Assembly (NCBI RefSeq): GCF_025215495.1
Contig: NZ_CP104302.1
Span: forward strand, 2,666,001-2,730,000
Length of the DNA stretch: 64,000 bases
Origin: Mycolicibacterium brumae
GTDB taxonomy: Bacteria; Actinomycetota; Actinomycetes; Mycobacteriales; Mycobacteriaceae
Direction of reading: 5' to 3'
How positions within the stretch are numbered: position 1 is the first letter of the stretch; each line of letters starts with the position of its first letter. Of this stretch, positions 17,186 to 29,789 are shown piece after piece. The notes under the pieces were generated by a model. That model made no database searches. It was not told the origin of the DNA and saw only the letters and a list, made by a program, of their open reading frames with translations. The position numbers were made by a program, and so were the translations under genes.

Positions 17186-18682
17186 TCACTGCCCGCAGGC
17201 GGCCATCACCAGCTCGCGGACCCGCGCGGCGTCGGCCTGGCCCTTGGTGGCTTTCATCACCGCGCCCACGATCGCGCCGGCGGCCTGCACCTTGCCGCCC
17301 CGGATCTTTTCCGCCACATCGGGATTGGCGGCCAGCGCCTCGTCGACGGCGGCCTGGATCAGCGAGTCGTCGCGCACCAGCGCCAGCCCGCGCGCGGTCA
17401 TCACCGCCTCCGGCTCGCCCTCGCCGGCCAGCACGCCCTCGATCACCTGCCGCGCCAGCTTGTTCGACAACTTGCCGTCGTCGACCAGCGCGATGACGGC
17501 GGCCACCTGCTCGGGAGTGATCGCCAAGGCGTCGAGTGCGACTCCGGACTCATTCGCCTTCTGCACCAGGAAGTTTCCCCACCAGGCGCGCGCGGACTCG
17601 CTGGAGGCGCCGCAGGCCACCGTGGCGGTCACCAACTCGACGGCGTCGTTATTGACCAGGTCGCGCATCACCTCGTCGGAGACACCCCACTCGTCCTGAA
17701 TTCGCTTGCGCGCCAACCACGGCAGCTCGGGAATGGTGCCGCGCAGCCGATCCACCAACTCGCGGCTGGGGGCCACCGGCTCCAGATCCGGCTCCGGGAA
17801 GTAGCGGTAATCCTCGGCGGTCTCCTTGGCCCGGCCCGGGCTGGTGTGGCCGTCCTCGTGGAAGTGCCGGGTCTCCTGGAACACCGAGCCGCCGGCGGCC
17901 AGCACCGCGGCCTGCCGACGCATCTCGTAGGTGACCGCGACCTCGACGCTCTTGAGCGAGTTGACGTTCTTGGTTTCGGTGCGGGTGCCGAATTCGGTTG
18001 CGCCCTTGGGCATCAGCGACACGTTGGAGTCACACCGCATCGATCCCTGGTCCATCCGGACGTCGGAGACGCCCAGGCCGCGCAGCACCTCACGCAGCGC
18101 GGTCACATACGCGCGGGCGATCTGCGGCGCCCGTTCCCCCGCTCCGGTGATCGGCTTGGTGACGATCTCGATCAGCGGCACCCCGGCCCGGTTATAGTCC
18201 AGCAGCGACTCGGTGGCGCCCTCGATGCGGCCGGTGTCGCTGCCCAGGTGCAGCGACTTGCCGGTGTCCTCCTCCATGTGCGCGCGCTCGATCTCCACCC
18301 GCCAGGTGGAACCGTCCTCCAGCGGCACGTCGAGGTAGCCGTTGATGGCGATCGGCTCGTCGTACTGGCTGATCTGGTAATTCTTCGGCATGTCCGGGTA
18401 GAAGTAGTTCTTCCGGGCGAACCGGCACCAATCCACGATCTCGCAATTGAGCGCCAGGCCGATCCGGATGGCCGACTCCACCGCGGCGGCGTTCAACGTG
18501 GGCAGCGCCCCCGGCATGCCCAGGCACGTCGGGCAGACCTGGGTGTTCGGCTCGGCGCCGAACACCGTCGCGCAGCCGCAGAACATCTTGGTCTCGGTCG
18601 ACAGTTCGACGTGCACCTCCATGCCTATCACCGGTTCATAGGCGGCGAGCACGTCGTCGTAGTCCATCAATTCGGCGCTCAC
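17186..18682 (-). CDS. gatB: Glutamyl/aspartyl-tRNA amidotransferase subunit B
   Basis: The protein has 498 residues from a GTG at 18682 that overlaps the gatA stop by 4 bp and has GAGGAG upstream. GatB binds misacylated Glu-tRNA(Gln) or Asp-tRNA(Asn) and activates it with ATP. Visible features are the GatB/E signature [23 protein letters not shown], the Zn-binding Cys set including CPTCLG, the catalytic [14 protein letters not shown], and the C-terminal YqeY-type tail. Mycobacteria lack GlnRS and AsnRS, so the GatCAB complex is essential. Confidence 0.96.
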   Translation of the reverse strand: MSAELMDYDDVLAAYEPVIGMEVHVELSTETKMFCGCATVFGAEPNTQVCPTCLGMPGALPTLNAAAVESAIRIGLALNCEIVDWCRFARKNYFYPDMPKNYQISQYDEPIAINGYLDVPLEDGSTWRVEIERAHMEEDTGKSLHLGSDTGRIEGATESLLDYNRAGVPLIEIVTKPITGAGERAPQIARAYVTALREVLRGLGVSDVRMDQGSMRCDSNVSLMPKGATEFGTRTETKNVNSLKSVEVAVTYEMRRQAAVLAAGGSVFQETRHFHEDGHTSPGRAKETAEDYRYFPEPDLEPVAPSRELVDRLRGTIPELPWLARKRIQDEWGVSDEVMRDLVNNDAVELVTATVACGASSESARAWWGNFLVQKANESGVALDALAITPEQVAAVIALVDDGKLSNKLARQVIEGVLAGEGEPEAVMTARGLALVRDDSLIQAAVDEALAANPDVAEKIRGGKVQAAGAIVGAVMKATKGQADAARVRELVMAACGQ

Positions 18683-20169
18683 GCGTTGCTCCTCATCGTC
18701 ACCGGTCCGCGGGCGGCCTCGTACGCCGCGCCGACCCGGTAGAGCCGGTCGTCGGCCAGCGCCGGGGCCATGATCTGCAGGCCGACCGGCAGATTGTCGT
18801 CCGACGACAATCCCGACGGCAGCGACATGCCGGCGTGCCCGGCCAGGTTCAACGGCAGCGTGCACAGATCGAATAGGTACATGGCCAGCGGGTCGTCGAC
18901 CTTCTCCCCCAGCCGGAACGCGGTGGTCGGGGTGGTCGGCGAGATCAGCACGTCGACGGATTCATAGGCCCGGTTGAGGTCCCCGGCGATCAGGGTGCGG
19001 ACCTTCTGCGCCTGGTTGTAGTAGGCGTCGTAGTAGCCGGCCGACAGCGCGTAGGTGCCGATCATGATGCGGCGCTTGACCTCTGGGCCGAATCCGGCGG
19101 CCCTGGTCAGCGCCATCACCTCGTCGGCGCTGTGCGTGCCGTCGTCGCCCACGCGCAGCCCGTAGCGCATCCCCTCGAAGCGGGCCAGGTTGCTGGACAC
19201 CTCCGACGGCAGGATCAGGTAATAGGCGGCCATCGAATGATCGATGTGCGGGCAGTCGACCTCGGTGATCTCCGCGCCGAGCGCGCGCAGCTGCTCGACG
19301 GCGGCGTTGAACGACTCCAGCACGCCCGGCTGGTAGCCCTCGCCGCGGTGCAGCTGGGCGACCACGCCGATCTTGACGCCCTTCAGGTCGCCGGCGGCGC
19401 CGGCTCGGGCGGCGGCCACCACGTCGGGCACCTCGGCCTTGACCGAGGTGGAGTCGCGCGGGTCGTGGCCGGCGATGACCTCGTGCAGCAGGGCGGTGTC
19501 CAGCACCGTGCGCGCGCACGGGCCGCCCTGGTCCAGCGACGACGCGCAGGCGATCAGGCCGTACCGGCTGACGGTGCCGTAGGTCGGTTTGACCCCGACG
19601 GTCGCGGTCAGCGCGGCGGGCTGGCGGATCGAGCCGCCGGTGTCGGTGCCGATGGCCAGCGGCGCCTGGTGGGCGGCCAGCGCCGCGGCGCTGCCGCCGC
19701 CGGAGCCGCCGGGCACCCGGTCGGTGTCCCACGGATTGCGGGTCGGGCCGTAGGCCGAGTTCTCGGTGGAGGAGCCCATCGCGAACTCGTCCATGTTGGT
19801 CTTGCCGAGGATCGGGATGCCGGCGGCGCGCAGTTTCGCGGTGACGGTGGCGTCGTACGGGGAGCGCCACCCCTCCAGGATCTTCGAACCGGCTGTGGTC
19901 GGCATGTCGGTGGTGGTGAACACGTCCTTGAGCGCCAGCGGCACCCCGGCCAGCGCCGACGGCAACGGGTCACCGGCGGCGACCTTGGCGTCGATCTCGG
20001 CGGCCACCGCGAGCGCCTGCTCCTCCGCGACGTGCAGAAACGCGTTGTACCGGCCGTCGGTCTCGGCGATCCGGTCCAGGCAGGCGCGGGTGAGCTCGGT
20101 CGAGCTGAGCTCCCCCGCGGCGATCTGGGCCGCGGCGTCGGCGGCGTCGAGCTGGGTCAGATTCGTCAC
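18679..20169 (-). CDS. gatA: Glutamyl/aspartyl-tRNA amidotransferase subunit A
   Basis: The protein has 496 residues from the GTG at 20169, overlapping the gatC stop by 4 bp. It is an amidase-signature enzyme that releases ammonia from glutamine for GatB. The Ser-cisSer-Lys triad is visible: Lys in VPLALKDVF, and the Ser pair in [14 protein letters not shown] with GSSTENS upstream. The open frame runs further 5' but only over gatC sequence. In M. tuberculosis pfkA lies between gatA and gatB; here the two genes overlap and pfkA is absent. Confidence 0.96.
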   Translation of the reverse strand: MTNLTQLDAADAAAQIAAGELSSTELTRACLDRIAETDGRYNAFLHVAEEQALAVAAEIDAKVAAGDPLPSALAGVPLALKDVFTTTDMPTTAGSKILEGWRSPYDATVTAKLRAAGIPILGKTNMDEFAMGSSTENSAYGPTRNPWDTDRVPGGSGGGSAAALAAHQAPLAIGTDTGGSIRQPAALTATVGVKPTYGTVSRYGLIACASSLDQGGPCARTVLDTALLHEVIAGHDPRDSTSVKAEVPDVVAAARAGAAGDLKGVKIGVVAQLHRGEGYQPGVLESFNAAVEQLRALGAEITEVDCPHIDHSMAAYYLILPSEVSSNLARFEGMRYGLRVGDDGTHSADEVMALTRAAGFGPEVKRRIMIGTYALSAGYYDAYYNQAQKVRTLIAGDLNRAYESVDVLISPTTPTTAFRLGEKVDDPLAMYLFDLCTLPLNLAGHAGMSLPSGLSSDDNLPVGLQIMAPALADDRLYRVGAAYEAARGPVTMRSNA

Positions 20170-20465
20170 TGGCTCTCCCCCAGCATCTGCGGGACGCCGA
20201 ACCGGCCGTCGGCCGACCGCGGCGCCTGGTCCAGCGCTTGGGCCTGGGTCAGGCCGGGGACCACGACGTCGGGCCGGGTGACGTTGACCTCGGTGAGCGG
20301 GCTGTCGGTGCCCACCACGCCGGCGACGTCGACGGACTGGATTCGGCTGACGTGCTCGAGGATCGCGTCCAACTGGCCGGCGAAGCTGTTCAGCTCGGCG
20401 TCGGTCAACGCCAGCCGGGCCAGCCGCGCCAGGTGGGCGACGTCGTCTCGGGAGATTTGCGACAC
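20166..20465 (-). CDS. gatC: Glutamyl/aspartyl-tRNA amidotransferase subunit C
   Basis: The protein has 99 residues from the GTG at 20465 ([20 protein letters not shown]), the same length as the M. tuberculosis protein. A GTG at 20471 would add two residues. GatC wraps around GatA and GatB and stabilises the complex. The conserved [18 protein letters not shown] and [14 protein letters not shown] segments are present. It is the first gene of the gatC-gatA-gatB operon, each junction a GTGA overlap. Confidence 0.93.
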   Translation of the reverse strand: MSQISRDDVAHLARLARLALTDAELNSFAGQLDAILEHVSRIQSVDVAGVVGTDSPLTEVNVTRPDVVVPGLTQAQALDQAPRSADGRFGVPQMLGESQ

Positions 20466-20569
20466 GAGCACAAAGCCTAGTCAACGCGGCGGCGGGCGAG
20501 TAACGCGCGCCGCCTCCCGCGACGACGATCGATATAGGCGGTGGAGATCTGTCCGAGGGAGGCGGCGAG

Positions 20570-21043
20570 ATGGGCATGGCACCCGGCCAACGGGCGAGGG
20601 TGGCTGTCGGGCTGGGCGCCACCTGCGCGACGATCGGCGCCGCGAGTTTGCTCGCCGGGTCGGGGACTGCCGTCGCCGACCCGAACGCGGTGCTCGCCCA
20701 GATCAACGACGACCGGGCGGCCGGCGGGTGCGGGCCGTTGACGATGAACGGCCGCTTGGTGGCCGCGGCCCAACGGCACGCCGACGATCTGGCGTCCTCC
20801 GGCGCGGTTTCCCACAGCGGCGGCGACGGCTCCACCGTGGGATCCCGCATCCAGGACGCCGGATACGCCGCCGGTGGTTGGGCGGAGAACATCTACCGCG
20901 GCGGCGGCGATCCGGTCAGTGGCTGGATGAACAGTCCGGGACACCGGCAGAACATGCTGAACTGCTCCTACACCGAGGCGGGTCTGGCCCAGTCCGGCGG
21001 CGGCGACATGACGTACTACGTGGCGGACTTCGCGTCGCCCTGA
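20570..21043 (+). CDS. Secreted CAP-domain (SCP/PR-1) protein
   Basis: The protein has 157 residues. The signal peptide ends near [10 protein letters not shown]. The mature CAP domain has the usual signatures: [16 protein letters not shown], the putative His cluster residues (RHADD, SHSGGDG), GGWAENIY, and [11 protein letters not shown] proteins are exported and have diverse, often unknown roles; in actinobacteria small ones like this are common. Length is typical of the bacterial minimal domain. It is divergent from gatC. Confidence 0.85.
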   Translation: MGMAPGQRARVAVGLGATCATIGAASLLAGSGTAVADPNAVLAQINDDRAAGGCGPLTMNGRLVAAAQRHADDLASSGAVSHSGGDGSTVGSRIQDAGYAAGGWAENIYRGGGDPVSGWMNSPGHRQNMLNCSYTEAGLAQSGGGDMTYYVADFASP

Positions 21044-21141
21044 ACCGGGCCGCGAATAAGTCCCCGAGCAGGGAGTGACCGACGCCATAACCCCCGGTGG
21101 CCGCCGTGCCGACTGATCGACGCTGTGTAACAGTGGGAGGC

Positions 21142-21813
21142 GTGCCTTCGTATTTGCTGCGCGTTCAACTCGCCGACCGGCCGGGCAGTCTCGGCTCGCT
21201 GGCCGTGGCCCTGGGCAGCGTCGGCGCCGACATTCTGTCCCTGGACGTGGTGGAGCGCACACCGGACTTCGCGATCGACGATCTGGTGGTCGACCTGCCC
21301 GCCGGGGCGATGCCCGACAGTGTGATCACCGCCGCCGAGGCGCTCAACGGGATCCGAGTGGAGTCCATCCGGCCGCACACCGGCCTGCTGGAGGCGCATC
21401 GCGAGCTCGAGCTGATCAACCATGTCGCCGCGGCGCCCCGCGCGGACAAACTGCAGGTGCTCGTCGATGAGGCGCCGCGGGTGCTGCGGGTGGCGTGGGC
21501 GTCGGTGATCCGGCGCACCACCACCAAGTCCGGCGCCGATGGGCTGGAGCGGGTCGTCGGCAGCGCGGGCGCCCCCGAGAGCACCGCGACCCACGCGCCC
21601 TGGCTGCCGCTGTCGGAGGCCGTCGCGCTGGACGCCGACGCCGACTGGGTGCCGCAACTGCTGCGCGACCTGGACACCGCGTTGGCCGCCGCCCCGCTGG
21701 GCGGCCCGGACACCGCGCTGGTGCTGGGTCGTGGTGGCGGCCCGGACTTCCGCGCACCCGAGATCGCCCGGCTGGGCTACCTGTCCGGAATCGTCGGCTC
21801 GCTGCTGCGTTAA
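21142..21813 (+). CDS. ACT-domain amino-acid-binding protein (Rv3013-like)
   Basis: The protein has 223 residues from the GTG at 21142, with GGGAGG 2-7 bp upstream; an ATG-less extension to 21097 is rejected. The N-terminal ACT domain is clear (LLRVQLADRPGSLGSLAVALG). The rest is conserved in mycobacteria without a named domain and ends in a GNAT-unlike helical region. It sits between gatCAB and ligA, as in M. tuberculosis. A regulatory, amino-acid-sensing role is inferred only. Confidence 0.8.
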   Translation: MPSYLLRVQLADRPGSLGSLAVALGSVGADILSLDVVERTPDFAIDDLVVDLPAGAMPDSVITAAEALNGIRVESIRPHTGLLEAHRELELINHVAAAPRADKLQVLVDEAPRVLRVAWASVIRRTTTKSGADGLERVVGSAGAPESTATHAPWLPLSEAVALDADADWVPQLLRDLDTALAAAPLGGPDTALVLGRGGGPDFRAPEIARLGYLSGIVGSLLR

Positions 21814-21863
21814 GCCTGTTCGGGGCCGGCTAACCCTCGACGCCGATGCTCGGGCCCAGCTTC

Positions 21864-21891
21864 GACTCGGCTCCGCAAGCTCCGCCGAGTC
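21864..21891. terminator. Stem-loop between convergent ACT gene and MFS gene
   Basis: GACTCGGC and GCCGAGTC form an 8-bp perfect stem with a 12-base loop in the 81-bp convergent gap. The 13-base string GCTAACCCTCGAC occurs both before it (21829) and after it over the MFS stop (21894), a small direct repeat. It is a plausible bidirectional terminator without a U-tract. Confidence 0.4.
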
Positions 21892-21894
21892 TCG

Positions 21895-23280
21895 CTAACC
21901 CTCGACCTCCACCTCGGCGGGTTTGCGGATGAAGAACGCCAGCACGACGGGGACCAGCGCGATGAACCCGCCGACCAGGAACGCCGCTCGCGCACCCGGC
22001 GCGCCGGCCTCCGGGACCGACTCGCCGCGGGCCTGCCCGGCGTGCAGATACGACGAGTAGATCGCGATGAGCAGCGCCGTCCCGGCCGCGCCGGCCACCT
22101 GCTGCAGGGTGTTCAGCGCGGCGGAGCCGTGCGAGTAGAGGGGGCGCCGCAGTGACGCCAGCGACGCGGTGAACAACGGGGTGAACGACGCCGCGAGCCC
22201 CAGCGCCATCACGATCTGCACCCCGACCAGCACCGGGGCGCCGGTGCCCGGACCGACCGTCGCGTAGCAGAACATCGCCGCGGCGATCATGATCGAACCG
22301 GGCACCAGCAGCGTCCGGGGTCCGCGCAGGTCATAGACCCGGCCGACCGTGGGGCCGAGCAGGCCCATCAGAATCGAACCCGGTAGCAGCACCAGCCCGG
22401 ACAGCGTCGCGCTGAACTGGGCGACGTCCTGCAGGTACAGCGGCAGCAGCGAGAACGTGCCGAACATGGCCAGCGCCATCACCGCGAGCATGGCCACCGC
22501 GATCGAGTAGTTGCGCGAGGAGAACACCCGCAGGTCCAGCAGCGCCCGATCGGTGCGCTGCAACACGAGTTGCCGCCAGCCGAAGGCCACCACCAGAATC
22601 GCGCCGGCCGCCACCGCGAGCCACGGCGTCGCCCCGGGATGGCCGCCGCCGAGCCGGCTCAGGCCGTACACCACTCCGCCGAAGGCCAGCGCCGACAGGA
22701 TGACCGACGGCACATCGATCGGGGCATCGGTGGTCTCCCCCAGATTCGTCATCCACCTGGCCCCGGCGGCCAGCGAGACCAGGGCGATCGGCAACACGAT
22801 GCCGAACAGCCAGCGCCAGCCGAGGTGGTCGAGAACCACACCGGACAGCGTCGGGCCCAGCGCCGGGGCGAACGAGATGACCAGGCTGACCCGGCCCATC
22901 ATCCGGCCGCGGGAATCCGGTGGGACCACGTTCATCATCGTGGTCATCAGCAGCGGCATCATGACGCCGGTGCCGACCGCCTGCACCACCCGGCCGACCA
23001 GCAGCGTGAGGAAGCCGGGCGCGACCAGGCAGATCGCCGTCCCCACCGTGAACGACACGGCCGCCGCCAGGAACACCTGCCGGGTGGTGAAGCGCTGCAG
23101 CAGGAACCCGGTGGTCGGGATGACCACCGCCATCGTGAGCATGAACGCGCTGGTCAGCCACTGACCCTGCTCGGGCGGGATGCCGAGCGTCTCGTTGAGC
23201 GCGGGGATGGCGATCGCCATCGTCGTCTCGTTGAGGATCGCCACGAAGGCGGCCACGAGCAGCAGCCAGATCACCCGCAT
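21895..23280 (-). CDS. MFS drug exporter, DHA2 (EmrB/QacA) type
   Basis: This 461-residue membrane protein has about 12-14 predicted helices. It carries DHA2 hallmarks: NETTMAIAIPALNETLG in helix 1, QWLTSAFMLTMA in helix 2, GRVVQAVGTGVMMPLLMTT, and the motif C-like FAPALGPTLSGVVLDHLGWRW. It should export hydrophobic compounds by proton antiport. The substrate is unknown. It follows the proline-rich membrane protein gene by 32 bp on the same strand, so the two may be co-transcribed. Confidence 0.87.
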   Translation of the reverse strand: MRVIWLLLVAAFVAILNETTMAIAIPALNETLGIPPEQGQWLTSAFMLTMAVVIPTTGFLLQRFTTRQVFLAAAVSFTVGTAICLVAPGFLTLLVGRVVQAVGTGVMMPLLMTTMMNVVPPDSRGRMMGRVSLVISFAPALGPTLSGVVLDHLGWRWLFGIVLPIALVSLAAGARWMTNLGETTDAPIDVPSVILSALAFGGVVYGLSRLGGGHPGATPWLAVAAGAILVVAFGWRQLVLQRTDRALLDLRVFSSRNYSIAVAMLAVMALAMFGTFSLLPLYLQDVAQFSATLSGLVLLPGSILMGLLGPTVGRVYDLRGPRTLLVPGSIMIAAAMFCYATVGPGTGAPVLVGVQIVMALGLAASFTPLFTASLASLRRPLYSHGSAALNTLQQVAGAAGTALLIAIYSSYLHAGQARGESVPEAGAPGARAAFLVGGFIALVPVVLAFFIRKPAEVEVEG

Positions 23281-23312
23281 TCCTGCGGGGTCGATCGGGG
23301 TTCGGGTGTCGC

Positions 23313-24557
23313 TCAGCTGAACGACACCGTCGGCGGGCTGGTGGTCACGTCGACGTCGCCGTAGACGTATTCGTCCTGGGTGCCGGTCTGCGGTCCGTCG
23401 CGGCGGGTGTCATAGCTGACCGGGTACACCAGGTCGCCCTTGAAGCGCACATCGGTGGAGTAGGAGGACATGTCGTCGACCTCCAGCGGTGACAGGTCCG
23501 GCATGCCCCAGCTGACGGAGTTCTCGATCGCGTCCCAGGCGTTCAGCCGCTGCGGGCACCCGGTGGGATTGATCGCCCGGGATTGGGTGCAGCTGCGGAT
23601 GGCGGCGGTGATGGCGTTCTTGACGGCCTGCTTGCCGCTGTCGCTGAGCTTGAACGTCAGATCGGTGGAGTACAGGCTGAAGTACCCGGTCAGCGCGTTG
23701 AGCAGGACGGGCTTGGCCTCGACCTCCATGTTCTCGCTGCTGCTGGCCCACTCCAGGTAGCCCGGGAAGACGTAGATGGCCTTGTCGCCGACCGGCTGCC
23801 CGAACAGCGTCAGGGTCTTGGCGGCCGGGTTGTTCTGGTCGAAGTTGTCGAGCTTGACGGTGCCGTTCTCGACCTTCCAGCCGTCGACCGTCTTCTTCAT
23901 CTGCACGGTCTCATCGGAGACGGTCTCGCCGAACTTCACCGACACGTGCACGCTGCCCATGCTCATCACGCCGCTGTCGGACAGGATCCGGATATCGGTG
24001 ATCGGCGAGTGCTCGATCTGCTTCTTGAGGATCTCCTCGGTGAGGAACTCGGTGTTCCCCGGCTGATCGGCGCTCAGCGCCAGCACGGTTTCCGCGTCGC
24101 CGGCGGCCAGCGCCTCCAGGTAGGCCTGCATCGCGTCGGCCGGAGTGCTCTTCTTGCTGCCGCCGGAGAAGACGACGAAGCCGACGCCCACCAGCAGCAG
24201 CACCACCGCGCCGATGGCGGCGGCGATGATCAGCGGCTTCTTGTTCGACTTCGGCGGCTGCGGGCCACCGGGCGGGGTTCCCCACTGCTGACCGGGCATG
24301 GGTTGGCCGGGCATCTGCTGGCCAGGCATGGGCTGCCCAGGCATGGGCTGCCCGGGCATGGGCTGCTGGCCGGGAACGCCGGCGTAGGCCTGCTGCCAGT
24401 TCGCTTCCGGCTGCGACGGCGGCTGCGCGCCCCAGTTGGCGTCCGGCTGCGGCGGAACCGGCTGGTTCCAACTGGCCTGCACCGTGTGCTCCTGCGACGG
24501 GTCGCCCCCGGGCCCCGGCCCACCGACCCCGCCTGATCCTCCCGGCCAGTTCGTCAA
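23313..24557 (-). CDS. Membrane-anchored protein with Pro/Gly/Gln-rich N-terminus, function unknown
   Basis: The protein has 414 residues from a TTG start. Residues 1-100 are Pro/Gly/Gln-rich with a QPMPG repeat. One transmembrane helix follows near residues 107-130 (PLIIAAAIGAVVLLLVGVGF). An extracellular domain begins with an NTF2-like or DUF4878-like helix pair (PADAMQAYLEALAAGDAETVLALSAD). The C-terminal half is not recognised. This layout is common among mycobacterial septal or envelope proteins of unknown role. It lies upstream of the MFS gene. Confidence 0.65.
   Translation of the reverse strand: MTNWPGGSGGVGGPGPGGDPSQEHTVQASWNQPVPPQPDANWGAQPPSQPEANWQQAYAGVPGQQPMPGQPMPGQPMPGQQMPGQPMPGQQWGTPPGGPQPPKSNKKPLIIAAAIGAVVLLLVGVGFVVFSGGSKKSTPADAMQAYLEALAAGDAETVLALSADQPGNTEFLTEEILKKQIEHSPITDIRILSDSGVMSMGSVHVSVKFGETVSDETVQMKKTVDGWKVENGTVKLDNFDQNNPAAKTLTLFGQPVGDKAIYVFPGYLEWASSSENMEVEAKPVLLNALTGYFSLYSTDLTFKLSDSGKQAVKNAITAAIRSCTQSRAINPTGCPQRLNAWDAIENSVSWGMPDLSPLEVDDMSSYSTDVRFKGDLVYPVSYDTRRDGPQTGTQDEYVYGDVDVTTSPPTVSFS
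24291..24370 (-). repeat. 15-bp coding tandem repeat (Q-P-M-P-G)
   Basis: About six near-identical 15-bp units encode QPMPG/QQMPG in the cytoplasmic tail of the preceding membrane protein. Such repeats often vary in number between strains. Confidence 0.75.
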
Positions 24558-24672
24558 CGTCTTCCCCTATGTCATCCCGCAGCGGCCCATCGCGCCCCGC
24601 TCATCGTTGGTTGCAAGAAGTCTAAGCACCCGCGGCGACGGTGTTGCGCACCAGTTCACCGGGCCGCGGCAT

Positions 24673-25206
24673 TCAGACGCGGTTCCACACCAGCGTGTTG
24701 CCCCGGCCGATGTAGCTCAACTGCAGCGAGTTCGCGGCGACCTTCAGCGGCACGTACACCATGTCCTGGTCCCCGGACTTGGCGGCCCAGTACAGCCACA
24801 GCACGCACGTCGAACCCGGGGCGCTGGACGGCCGCCGGCTTTCCGCCGGGGTGGTGTCCCAGCGGGTGAACCTCCAGGTCCCGAACTTCTGCGCGCCGTC
24901 GGTGTCGGACTTCAGCGAACCGTGCTGGCTCAACGTGGTGACGGTGACGCCGCCGTTGTCGCTTTAGTCGCCGATGAACGCGGCCACATCGACCGTCGAT
25001 CCGGGGCACTGCTCATCCGGGGACACCTCCGGGCCCAGATTCGCGGTGGGTTGCGGCGCTCGCTCGACCACCGAGGACGGCGCGGCTTTCACCGTGAACG
25101 TCGCCTCGACCGGGTCCGCCGCCGCGCCGCAGCCGACGGCGCCGAGTAGGACGAACGCCCCGGCGGCCAGCGGGCCGATTCTTGCCATGGTCCTGTTCAC
25201 GCCCAT
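24673..25206 (-). pseudogene. Lipoprotein gene interrupted by one in-frame TAA
   Basis: Two open segments in the same frame are separated only by a TAA at 24964-24966. The upstream part has a signal peptide and lipobox (FVLLGAVGCG) and ends VAAFIGD. The downstream part continues SDNGGVTVTTLSQHGSL and ends YIGRGNTLVWNRV at the TAG at 24673. Read through, they give one lipoprotein of about 177 residues. A single CAA-to-TAA change would explain this. No frameshift is present. The start is either 25206 or 25188. The family is not recognised. Recoding is unlikely in mycobacteria but has not been excluded. Confidence 0.7.
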
Positions 25207-25240
25207 CATGATCCCGCATCCGAACGGTGTCACCGGACGC

Positions 25241-28043
<2,803 letters not shown>

Positions 28044-29507
28044 GGGGGTGTCAGATGGTCTGTGTAAGTCCTGACAAGGGAAGGATCTCAGGGCATGACG
28101 ACAGATCGGGATTTGGACGCGCGGCTGGCTGAGGCCGCGTCGACGGTGGAGGTGGCCGAGGCGCTGCGGGCATCCGGGGCGGTCGATGAGCTGCTGGCCT
28201 CGATCGACTCCGGCGAGGTCGCGCTGACCGGTGAGGGTGGCCTGCTGCCCGGGCTGATCAAGCTCGCGTTGGAGCGGGGCCTGGCCGCCGAGCTGACCGA
28301 TCATCTCGGCTATGAGAAGGGCGACCCGGCCGGCCGGGGCCTGCCGAACGCCCGTAACGGGCACTCGGCCAAGACCGTGCAGACTGAGGCCGGCCCGGTC
28401 TCGTTGGAGGTGCCTCGGGACCGTGACGGGTCGTTCACGCCGCGGCTGGTGCCCAAGGGACAGCGCCGGCTCGGTGGGCTCGATGACATGATCGTTTCGC
28501 TGTATGCCGGCGGGATGACGTTGCGGGACATCCAATTTCACCTGCAATCAACGATCGGCGCCGAGGTGTCTCATGAGACGATCTCCAAGATCGTCGACGA
28601 GATCTCCGATGAGGTCCTTGCCTGGCAGCGTCGCCCGTTGGATGCGCTGTACCCGGTGATCTACCTCGACGCGATCGTGGTGAAGGTCAAAGACGGCGGC
28701 CACACCCGCAACAAGGCCGCGCACATCGCCGTGGGCGTCGATATGGCCGGCGTCAAGCATGTCCTGGGCATCTGGGTCCAGCAGAACGAAGGAGCCTCGT
28801 TCTGGGCGTCGGTCTGCGCTGATCTGGCCAACCGAGGGGTGCGTGACGTGCTTATCGTGTGCTGCGACGGGCTCACCGGGTTCCCCGAGGCCATCACGGC
28901 GACCTGGTCGCAGGCCACCGTCCAGACCTGCGTGGTGCACCTGATCCGCAACGCGCTGCGGTTCGTGTCCTACAAGGACCGCAAGGCCGTGGCCGCCGCG
29001 CTCAAGCCGATCTACACCGCCGCTGACGCCGATGCCGCCCGCGCCGAGCTGGATGCGTTCACCGCATCAGATTTGGGCAAGAAAAACCCCACTGTGACAA
29101 TGGTTTTCGATCGATCATGGGAGCAATTCATCCCCTTCCTGGAGTTCCCTCCAGAGCTACGCCGGGTGATCTACACGACCAACTCGATCGAGTCGTTGAA
29201 CTACCAACTTCGCAAGGTCACCAAGACCCGCGGGCAGTTCCCCAACGACGCCGCGGTGGTGAAACTGCTCTGGCTGGCGATCTGCAACATCGAAGACAAA
29301 CGCGCCGCCGAACGGGCCAAGGAACGCGGCCAGAAACATAACCGAAAGGCCGCCGGACGCCTCGTGGAAGGACAAGTGGTCACCAACTGGAAGAAAGCCC
29401 TCGAACAGCTCGTGCTGGTCTACCCAGACCGCATCGAGCCCCACCTGTAGAACACACCAAACGACAACATCAGAGGAAACGACTTACACAAAAGACTTGA
29501 CACGCTC
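28044..29507 (+). mobile_element. IS256-family insertion sequence, apparently intact
   Basis: The element is 1464 bp long. Imperfect 27-bp terminal inverted repeats begin GGGGGTGTCA on the left and GAGCGTGTCA on the right (reverse complement), and share TGTGTAAGTC further in; about 20 of 27 positions match. It encodes one full-length transposase and is flanked by 8-bp direct repeats. It is inserted at the foot of the right arm of the locus A hairpin. Confidence 0.9.
28095..29450 (+). CDS. IS256-family (Mutator-type) transposase
   Basis: This 451-residue DDE transposase appears intact. Visible features are the N-terminal helical DNA-binding part (HLGYEKGDPAGRG), the first catalytic Asp in PVIYLDAIVVKV, the second in VLIVCCDGLTGFPEAI, a conserved C-x2-H in QTCVVHLIRN, and the third acid in TTNSIESLNYQLRKV. 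It starts 51 bp inside the left end and stops 57 bp before the right end, typical for the family. It should be active unless unexpressed. Confidence 0.95.
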   Translation: MTTDRDLDARLAEAASTVEVAEALRASGAVDELLASIDSGEVALTGEGGLLPGLIKLALERGLAAELTDHLGYEKGDPAGRGLPNARNGHSAKTVQTEAGPVSLEVPRDRDGSFTPRLVPKGQRRLGGLDDMIVSLYAGGMTLRDIQFHLQSTIGAEVSHETISKIVDEISDEVLAWQRRPLDALYPVIYLDAIVVKVKDGGHTRNKAAHIAVGVDMAGVKHVLGIWVQQNEGASFWASVCADLANRGVRDVLIVCCDGLTGFPEAITATWSQATVQTCVVHLIRNALRFVSYKDRKAVAAALKPIYTAADADAARAELDAFTASDLGKKNPTVTMVFDRSWEQFIPFLEFPPELRRVIYTTNSIESLNYQLRKVTKTRGQFPNDAAVVKLLWLAICNIEDKRAAERAKERGQKHNRKAAGRLVEGQVVTNWKKALEQLVLVYPDRIEPHL

Positions 29508-29755
29508 GATGCAGATCACCGCCCTCACGTCTCACCGAGCTACCTCAGTTCTCAAACGCCTACCTGACGCCTCACTCGATGAGAGCCGCCGCCACCAGTT
29601 CTCACAAACCACCAGCACGCCTCACTCGATGCGCCGCCGCGCCACCGGTTCTCACAAACCACCGGCACGCCTCACTCGAGGGGCGACCCCGCCACCAGTT
29701 CTCACAAACCACCGGCACGCCTCACTCGGTGAACCAGCCACCACCAGTTCTCAAC
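29508..29755. repeat. Class I mirror ladder repeat, right half (locus A)
   Basis: It begins with the right GATGCAGA duplication. CTC heads (inverted units) lie at 29531, 29551, 29571, 29601, 29621, 29651, 29671, 29701, 29721 and 29750. With the IS element removed, the steps from the core outward are 30, 20, 20, 30, 20, 30, 20, 30, 20, 29, which mirrors the left half. From 29592 the pattern has become an exact 50-bp tandem repeat (30+20) of about three copies with CCACC[A/G]GTTCTCACAAACC. An open frame through it encodes only repeats and is not a gene. Confidence 0.85.
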
Positions 29756-29789
29756 GGCGTCCATAGCATTCGACGCGGGACCCGGGCGC

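Noticed and set aside
29497..29766. 89-aa open frame through the right half of ladder A
   Set aside because: It encodes only the repeat (recurring HQFSQTT-like pieces), has no ribosome site, and follows the 50-bp DNA period.
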